Source: Candidatus Njordarchaeota archaeon (GTDB taxonomy: Archaea > Asgardarchaeota > Njordarchaeia > Njordarchaeales > Njordarchaeaceae). Taken from it: a DNA stretch of 8,793 bases. The DNA lies in assembly GCA_029856615.1 (NCBI GenBank), contig JAHKLF010000052.1:1-8793 (forward strand), in the 5' to 3' direction. The translations under genes were made by a program, and so were the position numbers. The notes beneath the pieces are model-generated. The model was not told the DNA's origin. It worked only from the letters and a program-made list of their open reading frames with translations, and did no database searches. Positions 1-5,936 of this stretch are shown piece after piece (the stretch's first letter is position 1; every line of letters begins with the position of its first letter).

Positions 1-1
1 C

Positions 2-154
2 AAGGAAATGGGAACTGTTAGAATTCATGCATGTGGAGCTGCTCTTAAAGCTTGGAATGCCACAAAGGATGACCTAATTCTTGTAGATGACGTTGTTGGA
101 GCTACTGAAATGGTTACAGCTGCAAAGGAAGCTACTGTAGCACTATTTATATAA
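2..154 (+). CDS. DsrE-family sulfur-transfer protein, C-terminal fragment
   Basis: The reading frame is open from base 2 to a TAA at 152-154, giving the last 50 residues of a protein whose start lies outside the window. The fragment has a cysteine in the motif RIHACGAALKAW (codon 32-34), then an acidic DDLILVDDVVGATEM stretch and ends in VALFI. This pattern of a late cysteine, a short helix, an acidic or hydrophobic turn and a C-terminal LFI strand matches the DsrE/DsrE2/DsrE3-like family. In that family a conserved cysteine can carry persulfide sulfur and pass it to or from TusA. The next gene is a TusA homologue 64 bases downstream, a pairing common in sulfur-oxidising and sulfur-reducing prokaryotes. 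The exact subfamily cannot be settled from 50 residues. The catalytic role is inferred from family and neighbourhood. Confidence 0.72.
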   Translation, partial: KEMGTVRIHACGAALKAWNATKDDLILVDDVVGATEMVTAAKEATVALFI

Positions 155-157
155 AAC

Positions 158-176
158 TTTTTACTTATGTTTTTTT
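158..176 (+). terminator. T-tract terminator after the DsrE-family gene
   Basis: Runs of five and seven T residues (158-162 and 170-176) begin four bases after the DsrE stop codon, with no clear hairpin. Archaeal RNA polymerase can terminate on T-tracts alone. The site may therefore separate DsrE and TusA transcripts, or allow partial read-through. Confidence 0.4.
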
Positions 177-180
177 AGAA

Positions 181-210
181 ATATTTTTTAACATGATTTT
201 CTTCTCGGTG
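181..210 (+). promoter_or_regulatory. Possible TATA-like promoter and GGTG ribosome binding site for tusA
   Basis: An AT-rich ATATTTTTTA element at 181-190 lies about 30 bases before the tusA ATG, and GGTG at 207-210 lies eight bases before it. The GGTG agrees with the archaeal anti-Shine-Dalgarno sequence and supports the start at 219. The TATA call is weak because the whole stretch is T-rich. Confidence 0.3.
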
Positions 211-218
211 AAAAAAAA

Positions 219-482
219 ATGCCCGAACTTCCTCCCGAAGAATTAAAAAAGTTAAAACCCGATAAAACTGTAGATGCTAGAGGAGTATCTTGTCCAGGTC
301 CGCTTCTAGCTGCCAAAAGAGCTATTACAGAGGTACCCGTGGGTGGAGTCTTGGAAGTTCTTTCTTCTGATCCAGGAACTGCAAGAGATCTACCATTATG
401 GGCCAAGAAAGTAGGACATGAATTTCTAGGAGTTATTGAAGAATCAGGTTATTGGAGAATATTCGTTAAAAGGAAAAAATAA
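219..482 (+). CDS. tusA: TusA-family sulfur carrier protein
   Basis: This 87-residue protein is a TusA/SirA-like sulfur carrier, a small cytoplasmic protein that holds sulfur as a persulfide on one cysteine and relays it between enzymes. The signature VDARGVSCPGPLLAAKRAI is at residues 18-36, with the sulfur-carrying Cys25 in CPGP. It is followed by the family pattern of a strand (VLEVLSSDPGTARDLPLWAKK) and a C-terminal strand (YWRIFVKRK). The length is normal for the family, with about 15 extra proline- and lysine-rich N-terminal residues. The start at 219 has GGTG upstream at good spacing. The gene follows a DsrE-family gene, its usual persulfide partner, and precedes the Qmo-like operon, so it probably feeds or drains a sulfur relay linked to that complex. 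The substrate and direction of transfer cannot be read from sequence. Confidence 0.93.
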   Translation: MPELPPEELKKLKPDKTVDARGVSCPGPLLAAKRAITEVPVGGVLEVLSSDPGTARDLPLWAKKVGHEFLGVIEESGYWRIFVKRKK

Positions 483-483
483 A

Positions 484-514
484 TTTTTCCTCAATTATCT
501 TTTCTTATTTTTTT
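484..514 (+). terminator. T-rich tract between tusA and the Qmo-like operon
   Basis: The gap holds several T runs (484-488, 501-503, and seven T at 508-514) just after the tusA stop. It can act as an archaeal terminator. The TTTTTTTA at 508-515 could equally be a TATA-like element for the next gene, about 30 bases before its ATG at 546. The two readings cannot be separated by eye. Confidence 0.35.
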
Positions 515-545
515 ATCCACTTAGAGGCTACTCTGGTGTTTTGAA

Positions 546-962
546 ATGCCAGAAGAATTTAAGCCAAAAATTCTCATTTTCTCAACTAATTTCATATCGG
601 ATCTAGCAATTGATTTAACCGGATTGCTTCATAGGCATTACCCCGTTACTACATCAATTATAAGAATACCATGTTCTAGCATGATAAGACCCGACATAAT
701 TCTTTACGCGTTTCAATGTGGTTTTGACGGAGTATTTGTAGCAGCTGATGGTACTGATTGCCCATTCCTGAAAGATTGCTCTGATAGAACTGCTAAAAGG
801 ATTGCAGAAGCAATGGAACTACTTAAGAAACATGGCATTGAACCAGAGCGACTAAAAATGTCCGCAATATGCTCTGTATGTGTTGAACCATTTCTGAAGC
901 ATATTCATGATCTCTATGAAAAAGTAAAGAAACTGGGCCCAATTAAGAGGAAACCGGAATAA
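546..962 (+). CDS. MvhD/FlpD-like iron-sulfur subunit, stand-alone and cysteine-poor
   Basis: This 138-residue protein resembles the MvhD family (delta subunit of methyl-viologen-reducing hydrogenase). That family binds a [2Fe-2S] cluster and passes electrons to HdrA; the same fold forms the C-terminal part of bacterial QmoB. Matching features are the N-terminal strand KILIFSTN, SIIRIPCSSMIRPD (34-50), AFQCGFDGVFVAADGTDC (55-72), a long helix with RTAKRIAEAMELLKKHGIEPERL (81-103) and a C-terminal KKLGP. The usual N-terminal cysteines (typically CCNWC) are replaced by STNF, and the usual GCHPGDC has become ADGTDC. Cysteines left are 43, 58, 72, 78, 109 and 112, the last two forming an unusual CSVC. 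GGTG at 535-538 supports the start. It lies 16 bases before the QmoA-like gene, so it is probably a subunit of that complex. Whether it still holds a cluster is uncertain. Confidence 0.8.
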   Translation: MPEEFKPKILIFSTNFISDLAIDLTGLLHRHYPVTTSIIRIPCSSMIRPDIILYAFQCGFDGVFVAADGTDCPFLKDCSDRTAKRIAEAMELLKKHGIEPERLKMSAICSVCVEPFLKHIHDLYEKVKKLGPIKRKPE

Positions 963-963
963 T

Positions 964-971
964 GAGGGTGA
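964..971 (+). promoter_or_regulatory. Ribosome binding site of the first qmoA-like gene
   Basis: GAGGGTGA sits seven bases before the ATG at 979 and directly after the MvhD-like stop codon. It fixes the start of the next gene and shows that the two genes are co-transcribed. Confidence 0.7.
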
Positions 972-978
972 AGAGACA

Positions 979-2289
979 ATGAAGCAAGCGAATGAGTATG
1001 ATGTATTAATAATAGGTGCAGGGATAGCTGGCATTGAAGCCGCCTTAACACTGGGAGATGCTGGTTATAGGGTCCTCCTAGTAGAGAAAGAAGGGAGCAT
1101 TGGAGGAAAGATGGCGTTATTAAGCAAGACTTTCCCAACATTGGATTGTGCAAGCTGTATTGCTACACCGAAAATGGCGGCTGCAGCACACCATCCGAAT
1201 ATAACCTTATTGACGTATTCTGAAGTACAGGAAGTTGTCAAGAACGGAGAAGCGGATTTCTCAGTTAAGATATTAAAGAAACCTAGATATGTTGACCTAG
1301 ATGCTTGCACGGGTTGCGGTATTTGTGAGACCGTATGTCCAGTAATAGTTTCGGACGAATTCCAATACGATATGCGAGGACGTAAAGCAGCTTACATACC
1401 GTTTGACATCGCCGTACCGAAGAAAGCAATTATAGATCTTGATAATTGTATACTATGTGGAAGCTGTGAAAGAGAATGCCCCGCTAGCGCTATTGATTTT
1501 ACCCAGGAGCCAGAAACATTAGAGGTAAAAGTGGGGGCAATAATAATTGCTACGGGCTTTAAACTGTTTTCACCCACGCTTAGACCAGAATTCGGCTATG
1601 GCAGGTGTAAGAATGTTATAACTGCTATGCAAATGGATCGCTTACTTGCTCCAACAAGGCCATATAATAGTGTTTTAAGACCTTTAGACGGTAAAGAACC
1701 TATGAGAATAGCTTATATCTTGTGCGTTGGTTCTCGTGACCGCAAAGTAGGTAATCCTTATTGCTCACAGATATGCTGTATGTACTCTATAAAGCAAGCA
1801 CAGTTAATTATGGGTGCTCTCCCATTAGCTGATGTAGCGATATTCTATATTGATATTAGAGCTTTCGGTAAGGGCTTCGAGGAATTCTTTAACCAAACCC
1901 AAGCGATGGGTACAATGTTCATTAAGGGTCGAGTTATAGTTGTTGAAGAAGATAAAGAAGGTAACGTAGTAGTAAAATACGAGGATATGGATGATGGAGG
2001 CAGATTAAAGGAAGATACGTTTGATCTTGTTGTCCTAGCTGTTGGAGCAATGCCAAACTCCGACATCACAAAAGTATTTAAGAACGTGAAAATAGAACTC
2101 GATGAAGTAGGATGGATAAAACAAGTGGATCCAAATAACAATCCCGCAACTACCTCGGTGCCAGGAATATTTGTAGCTGGGTGTGCTGCAGGTCCAAAAG
2201 ATATTCCCGATTCTATAGTTGAAGCTGACGCGGCTGCGGCGCAATGCATGGCTTATCTAAATGAGCATAAATATGGTAGAAAGAGGTGA
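979..2289 (+). CDS. qmoA: QmoA-like short HdrA flavoprotein, copy 1
   Basis: This 436-residue protein is a short HdrA-type FAD and iron-sulfur protein, the QmoA class, expected as a cytoplasmic subunit of a quinone-interacting oxidoreductase. A Rossmann FAD motif GAGIAG is at 13-18 and the HdrA loop FPTLDCASCIATPKM at 52-66 (Cys57, Cys60). An inserted two-cluster ferredoxin has complete motifs Cys110/113/116/120 and Cys157/160/163/167. Next come ILCVGSRD (247-254), a cysteine cluster at 262, 266 and 267, IDIRAFGKGFEEF (291-303), and the C-terminal FAD motif GIFVAGCAAGPKDIPDS (396-412). It lacks the N-terminal CxCGG domain and the C-terminal ferredoxin of full HdrA, as expected for QmoA. GAGGGTGA upstream supports the start. 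It overlaps the ribosome binding site of the next gene. HdrA and QmoA cannot be split on domains alone; the QmoC-type neighbour favours QmoA. Confidence 0.88.
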   Translation: MKQANEYDVLIIGAGIAGIEAALTLGDAGYRVLLVEKEGSIGGKMALLSKTFPTLDCASCIATPKMAAAAHHPNITLLTYSEVQEVVKNGEADFSVKILKKPRYVDLDACTGCGICETVCPVIVSDEFQYDMRGRKAAYIPFDIAVPKKAIIDLDNCILCGSCERECPASAIDFTQEPETLEVKVGAIIIATGFKLFSPTLRPEFGYGRCKNVITAMQMDRLLAPTRPYNSVLRPLDGKEPMRIAYILCVGSRDRKVGNPYCSQICCMYSIKQAQLIMGALPLADVAIFYIDIRAFGKGFEEFFNQTQAMGTMFIKGRVIVVEEDKEGNVVVKYEDMDDGGRLKEDTFDLVVLAVGAMPNSDITKVFKNVKIELDEVGWIKQVDPNNNPATTSVPGIFVAGCAAGPKDIPDSIVEADAAAAQCMAYLNEHKYGRKR

Positions 2290-2294
2290 TATGC

Positions 2295-4247
2295 ATGGCT
2301 AAGCGAATTGGAGTGTATGTATGTCATTGTGGTGGGAACATATCAGATACTGTTGATGTTGAAAAAGTAGTTGAAGCAATCAAGAATTATCCGGGGGTAG
2401 TCGTAGCAAAGCATTTCATGTTTATGTGCGCAGATGCTGGGCAAAAAATGATCGAAGAGGACATAAAGAAGTATAATCTTGATGGCGTTGTTGTTGCATC
2501 ATGTTCTCCAAAACTGCATGAAATGACATTTAGAAACTGCGTAGCTAGGGCTGGGCTAAATCCATATCTATTCTACCATGTTAATATTAGAGAAGATGTA
2601 TCTTGGGCACATTCTGATAACCCAGAGGAAGCAACTAAGAAGGCCATTAGACATGTAAAAGCTGGTATCGAATACGTGCGGCATGCAAAACCATTAGAGA
2701 AAATTAAAGTCAAGACAATACCAAGCGTATTGATCATAGGAGGGGGTATTGCTGGAATTAGGGCGGCTCTCGATTTATCAAGAATGGGCGTAAACGTATT
2801 CCTGGTCGAGAAATCACCGTTTCTAGGCGGAAGAACAGCTCAGATATGGAAAGTTTTTCCAACTGGAGAGACTGGAAAAGAAATTGTACGAAGATTGATA
2901 GAGGAGCTTAAAAAGAGGGATAATATCGCTGTTTATACGAACGCTGAAATTGAGAGCTTCAGTGGATTTCTGGGCAACTTCACCGTTAAAATTAAGGTTT
3001 ATCCGAGATACATTGTGAAAAAACATCCCAGAATAACAGAGGCCATTAAGAAGTGTCCAATAGAAGTTCCTAATGAATTTGATTACGGGCTTACAAAGAG
3101 GAAAGCAATTTATATTCCTTACGAGGGAGCCTATCCAGATCTACCAGTAATAGATATGAAGCACTGTAATAAGTGTGGTGAATGTGTGAAGATTTTAGGC
3201 GATGCGGTAGACTTCAATCAGCAACCACAAACAATCACACTCAATGTTGGTGCGGTGATTGTTGCAACTGGATTTGATGCATATGAACCGAAAGAGGGGG
3301 AATTTGGTTACAAGAAATTCCAAAATGTTATAACATTACCGCAATTCGAGAGAATCTTAGACATTAGTAATAATGAAGAAAAAATAATGTTTAATGGAAA
3401 AGAAGTAAAATCTATCGCTTTTATCTACTGTGTTGGGAGCAGACAAATACCAACTGGCCCAGAGAAGGTTAATGAATACTGTTCCAGATATTGTTGCTCG
3501 GTTACAACGCATCTTAACGCGGAATTGTTTAAAAAATTCAAAGATTTAACAATTTATAATATCTACAGGGACATTCGCACATATGGTAAATACGAAACAT
3601 ACTACGAAGAGGCGGGAAGGAAAGGAGCCGTCTTCATTAGATATGATCCAAATGATCCACCACAAGTCTGTGCAGAAGGAGACAAACTTCTTGTCACTGT
3701 CAGAGACCTGTTGACGAATAGAGAAGAAATAGAGATCCCTGTTGATCTCGTTGTACTGGTTACTGGAATGGTGGCAAGGGAAAATAAAAAGCTAGAAGAC
3801 ATTTTGAAGCTACCTATTGGCAGAGATGGATTCTATCAGGAGATCCATCCCAAGTTGCGACCAGTAGAAACAAATATCGCGGGGATTTTGATAGCCGGTA
3901 CCTGTCAGGGACCGAGAAATATCCAGGAGACACTTGCATCTGCTTCGGCGGCTGCTGCTAAGGCAGCATCTATTGTACTGAGAGAGACGATAGAGCTTGA
4001 GCCCTTAGTTGCTTTCGTTGATCCAAGCAAATGTAATCTATCTAAGCTATGTATGAAGGAGTGCCCAGTTAATGCGATTCAAGAAAAAGAGTATGAGGGG
4101 TTAGGGGTGAAAGCTTGGGTGAACGAAGCTTTATGCATTGGTTGTGGAGCTTGCGTCGCTGTATGTCCAACAGAAGCTATTCAGTTAAAGACGTTGTCTA
4201 CTGATCAGATCAGAGCTATGATTAAAGCTATGGCGGAGGAGATTTAA
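2295..4247 (+). CDS. qmoB: QmoB-like long HdrA flavoprotein, copy 1
   Basis: This 650-residue protein is an HdrA-type FAD and iron-sulfur subunit of the QmoB kind. From the ATG at 2295: an N-terminal iron-sulfur domain with VCHCGGNI (Cys10, Cys12), MFMCADAGQ (Cys45) and ASCSP (Cys70); a FAD domain with GGGIAG at 149-154; a degenerate inserted ferredoxin keeping only Cys254 and Cys291/294/297; YCVGSR, EYCSRYCC and DIRTYGK blocks; the FAD-binding C-terminus GILIAGTCQGPRN; and a C-terminal ferredoxin with Cys580, Ser583, Cys586, Cys590 and complete Cys614/617/620/624. The FPT loop that holds CxxC in QmoA reads FPTGETGKEIV here. A GTG at 2286 would add three residues, but AGGTGA at 2284-2289 is correctly spaced for the ATG at 2295. 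Bacterial QmoB ends in an MvhD-like domain; this one does not, and a separate MvhD-like gene lies at the operon start. Confidence 0.88.
   Translation: MAKRIGVYVCHCGGNISDTVDVEKVVEAIKNYPGVVVAKHFMFMCADAGQKMIEEDIKKYNLDGVVVASCSPKLHEMTFRNCVARAGLNPYLFYHVNIREDVSWAHSDNPEEATKKAIRHVKAGIEYVRHAKPLEKIKVKTIPSVLIIGGGIAGIRAALDLSRMGVNVFLVEKSPFLGGRTAQIWKVFPTGETGKEIVRRLIEELKKRDNIAVYTNAEIESFSGFLGNFTVKIKVYPRYIVKKHPRITEAIKKCPIEVPNEFDYGLTKRKAIYIPYEGAYPDLPVIDMKHCNKCGECVKILGDAVDFNQQPQTITLNVGAVIVATGFDAYEPKEGEFGYKKFQNVITLPQFERILDISNNEEKIMFNGKEVKSIAFIYCVGSRQIPTGPEKVNEYCSRYCCSVTTHLNAELFKKFKDLTIYNIYRDIRTYGKYETYYEEAGRKGAVFIRYDPNDPPQVCAEGDKLLVTVRDLLTNREEIEIPVDLVVLVTGMVARENKKLEDILKLPIGRDGFYQEIHPKLRPVETNIAGILIAGTCQGPRNIQETLASASAAAAKAASIVLRETIELEPLVAFVDPSKCNLSKLCMKECPVNAIQEKEYEGLGVKAWVNEALCIGCGACVAVCPTEAIQLKTLSTDQIRAMIKAMAEEI
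2304..2374 (+). repeat. 71-base near-identical block, copy 1 (in qmoB copy 1)
   Basis: These 71 bases match 7261-7331 at 70 positions; the only difference is a silent GTG/GTA valine codon. The block encodes RIGVYVCHCGGNISDTVDVE and the next few residues. Sequence on both sides is clearly diverged between the two genes. Confidence 0.92.
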
Positions 4248-4248
4248 A

Positions 4249-4554
4249 ATGAGTGGAAAAGAGGTAAGTCGTGAAAAAAGAAATACTTTCCTTTATCTTC
4301 GAGAAAAAATAGGTTTTAAGGCTCCGCCTAAGGAATTACAGGAGAGACTCAAGGAGCAGAATGAGATAAAGAAAAAGATTCTAGAGGCGCTTAAAACTGG
4401 CCCAAAGACAGTACCAGAGATAGCTAAGGAGACTGGTATAGATACCTACACGATATTTTGGTATCTAATGACCTACCTAAGATACAAGCAGATCGAACCA
4501 GTTGAGAAAACAGATGAGGGATATTGGAAATATAAATGGGTTGGGGGCAGGTGA
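4249..4554 (+). CDS. Small winged-helix protein inside the Qmo-like operon
   Basis: This 101-residue protein looks like a single winged helix-turn-helix domain. A basic, charged N-terminus (residues 1-35) is followed by helix KKKILEALKTG (41-51), helix TVPEIAKETG (54-63), a probable recognition helix DTYTIFWYLMTYLRYK (65-80) and a wing IEPVEKTDEGYWKYKWV (82-98). There is no cysteine, so no iron-sulfur role is likely. It begins one base after the qmoB-like stop codon, with GGAGGA at 4235-4240, and ends seven bases before the qmoC-like ATG, so it is made with the complex. It may be an autoregulator of the operon. It could also act through protein contacts, as the winged-helix protein DsrD does in sulfite reduction, but I see no specific similarity to DsrD. 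The fold assignment is by pattern only. Confidence 0.7.
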   Translation: MSGKEVSREKRNTFLYLREKIGFKAPPKELQERLKEQNEIKKKILEALKTGPKTVPEIAKETGIDTYTIFWYLMTYLRYKQIEPVEKTDEGYWKYKWVGGR

Positions 4555-4561
4555 CTGAGCT

Positions 4562-5710
4562 ATGGTGAGAACAAATCCAAATCTAATAAGGGAGATAAAA
4601 AAACTTGGAGCATTTGATATCACCGCTTGTTATAGTTGCGGAGAATGTACTGCTATTTGCCCGCTATCAGAGAATAACTTCGAATTACCACGCATGATGA
4701 TAAGGTACTCAATCCTTGGATTAGAAGACAAGTTACTATCGAGTCCACAACTATGGCTATGCTATTATTGCGGAGAATGCAGCGAGTCCTGTCCTCGTGA
4801 TGCTGATCCTGGAGCGTTAATGATGGCTGCTAGGAGATACTCTATTATAAAATACTCTCTGGGCGGTATTGCGAGAATATTCTACTCCAAAATAATGTCA
4901 ATAGTTTCCTTAATTGTTCTATCCATTATCGCTGGATTAGGAATATATTTATTTAAGGAATCACTGGATCTCACAAGATTCGATCCATTCTCATTACTGA
5001 GCTACGAATTTATCCATACTGCTGGTCTAGTTTTAGCTGTTTATATCGCTGTTATAGCCTTATTACAAGGTATAAAAATGTACAATTATATAAAGCATAG
5101 TGCTCTAGAGGGAAACTTGCCAGCCGGAACAAAGGTCAAAAACCTAATTAAGAGTTTCTTCATAGTGCTTTTTAGGGAAGCGCTTGCTGAACAACGTTAC
5201 TCGAAATGCGAAAGGCAAAGTAGATATGTAGCGCACCTGGCGATATTCTGGGGCTTTATCCTATTGTTTATCGCTACAACGTTAGATTATCTAAAGAATA
5301 GTAATATACTCGGACTGAGAGAAAGCTACGAAATTCTCAAAGCTATAGATATCGAAATATTCGGAGTTCTAGCTAGGATAATTGGTATTATTGGAGGATT
5401 AATCGGTGTTTATGGTTCCATATACTTTATCTATAAGAGATTAATCAAAGACGATGTTTATTCTGAGTATAGTCATGCAAGCGATTGGGTCTTTTTAGTA
5501 CTCATATTCCTAGTAATACTGACAGGATTCCTAATAGATATATTCATTTATACAAATATGTTCCTCTTAGCATACGCAATGTTCGCTGCGCATCTGATAT
5601 TTGCATTCGATCTCATTGTAACAGCTCCATTTACGAAATTTGCGCATTTTGGCTACAGATTAATCGCTGTATGGTTCTATGAGTACCAAAAATTAAAAAT
5701 CAGCAAATAA
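4562..5710 (+). CDS. qmoC: QmoC-like fusion of HdrC ferredoxin and cytochrome b membrane domain
   Basis: This 382-residue protein is the likely membrane anchor and quinone-reacting subunit. An N-terminal HdrC-like domain carries two complete [4Fe-4S] motifs, Cys23/26/29/33 (ACYSCGECTAICP) and Cys67/70/73/77 (CYYCGECSESCP). A membrane domain of the nitrate reductase gamma / HdrE type follows, with about six hydrophobic segments near residues 111-130, 150-170, 222-241, 265-291, 308-328 and 331-353. Histidines 152, 225, 305 and 344 lie in or beside these helices and are candidate heme b ligands. Length and order match QmoC. No CCG cysteine motif is present, so it is not a heterodisulfide reductase catalytic subunit. 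AGGTGA at 4549-4554 supports the start. It is the last gene of the operon and is followed by a T-tract terminator. The quinone type and direction of electron flow are not visible. Confidence 0.88.
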   Translation: MVRTNPNLIREIKKLGAFDITACYSCGECTAICPLSENNFELPRMMIRYSILGLEDKLLSSPQLWLCYYCGECSESCPRDADPGALMMAARRYSIIKYSLGGIARIFYSKIMSIVSLIVLSIIAGLGIYLFKESLDLTRFDPFSLLSYEFIHTAGLVLAVYIAVIALLQGIKMYNYIKHSALEGNLPAGTKVKNLIKSFFIVLFREALAEQRYSKCERQSRYVAHLAIFWGFILLFIATTLDYLKNSNILGLRESYEILKAIDIEIFGVLARIIGIIGGLIGVYGSIYFIYKRLIKDDVYSEYSHASDWVFLVLIFLVILTGFLIDIFIYTNMFLLAYAMFAAHLIFAFDLIVTAPFTKFAHFGYRLIAVWFYEYQKLKISK

Positions 5711-5713
5711 TAT

Positions 5714-5750
5714 TTTACTTTTTTATCTTACATCTTTTTTATATTTTTTT
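5714..5750 (+). terminator. T-tract terminator of the first Qmo-like operon
   Basis: A run of T tracts (about 5719-5724, 5735-5740 and 5744-5750) starts a few bases after the qmoC-like stop codon, with no obvious hairpin. This is typical of archaeal intrinsic termination and marks the end of the first operon. Confidence 0.6.
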
Positions 5751-5851
5751 AATTATCCCCACTAGAAATTAAAGAAATCAATAATCGACTTCTATATTGA
5801 AAAAAAGCTAATATTTTGGATCATCTCCTGGCTTTAGAAACGCTAAATCTT

Positions 5852-5865
5852 CTTTATACATAAAG
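5852..5865 (+). promoter_or_regulatory. Inverted repeat CTTTAT-AC-ATAAAG with a TATA-like core
   Basis: Perfect 6-base arms are separated by two bases, and the element contains a TTTATA core. As a TATA box it would start transcription near 5880, just before the AAGGAGGGT and ATG of a 14-codon mini-ORF. As an inverted repeat it could also be a regulator site. Either role is inferred. Confidence 0.35.
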
Positions 5866-5891
5866 CTTATTAACCAAGATAAGGAGGGTAA

Positions 5892-5936
5892 ATGAAGAAT
5901 ATCTTCTTATCGTATACGCTACTATATAAATCGTAA
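5892..5936 (+). CDS. Possible 14-codon leader mini-ORF with a strong ribosome binding site
   Basis: AAGGAGGGT at 5881-5889 is the best Shine-Dalgarno match in the window and sits just before an ATG at 5892. The frame MKNIFLSYTLLYKS stops at TAA 5934-5936, 23 bases before the second qmoA-like ATG. Its last codons overlap the TATA box of that gene. It could be a leader peptide, a remnant of a lost gene, or chance. No homologue is recognised. Confidence 0.3.
   Translation: MKNIFLSYTLLYKS
5911..5930 (+). promoter_or_regulatory. Probable promoter of the second qmoAB-like pair
   Basis: ACTATATAAA at 5921-5930 is a good archaeal TATA box, and an 8-base palindrome CGTATACG (5911-5918) lies directly upstream. 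Initiation about 25 bases downstream falls near 5950-5954, giving a nearly leaderless message for the ATG at 5960. This fits the lack of a ribosome binding site there. The palindrome may be an operator, but that is speculative. Confidence 0.55.

Noticed and set aside
1845..2249. A 134-codon open frame on the minus strand inside the first qmoA-like gene
   Set aside because: It lies wholly within a strongly conserved gene, is serine- and threonine-rich as expected from reading antisense, and has no recognisable domain.
2286..2294. GTG start three codons upstream for the first QmoB-like gene
   Set aside because: The AGGTGA at 2284-2289 overlaps that GTG and is correctly spaced only for the ATG at 2295.
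546..5710. Classical HdrABC-MvhADG electron-bifurcating complex of methanogens
   Set aside because: No HdrB, MvhA or MvhG is present, HdrC is fused to a membrane cytochrome domain, and HdrA is split into short and long paralogues. This is the Qmo layout.
5787..5829. Possible minus-strand gene behind AGGAGATGATCC
   Set aside because: The only ATG in reach opens a frame of about ten codons, so the ribosome-binding-like sequence does not lead to a gene.
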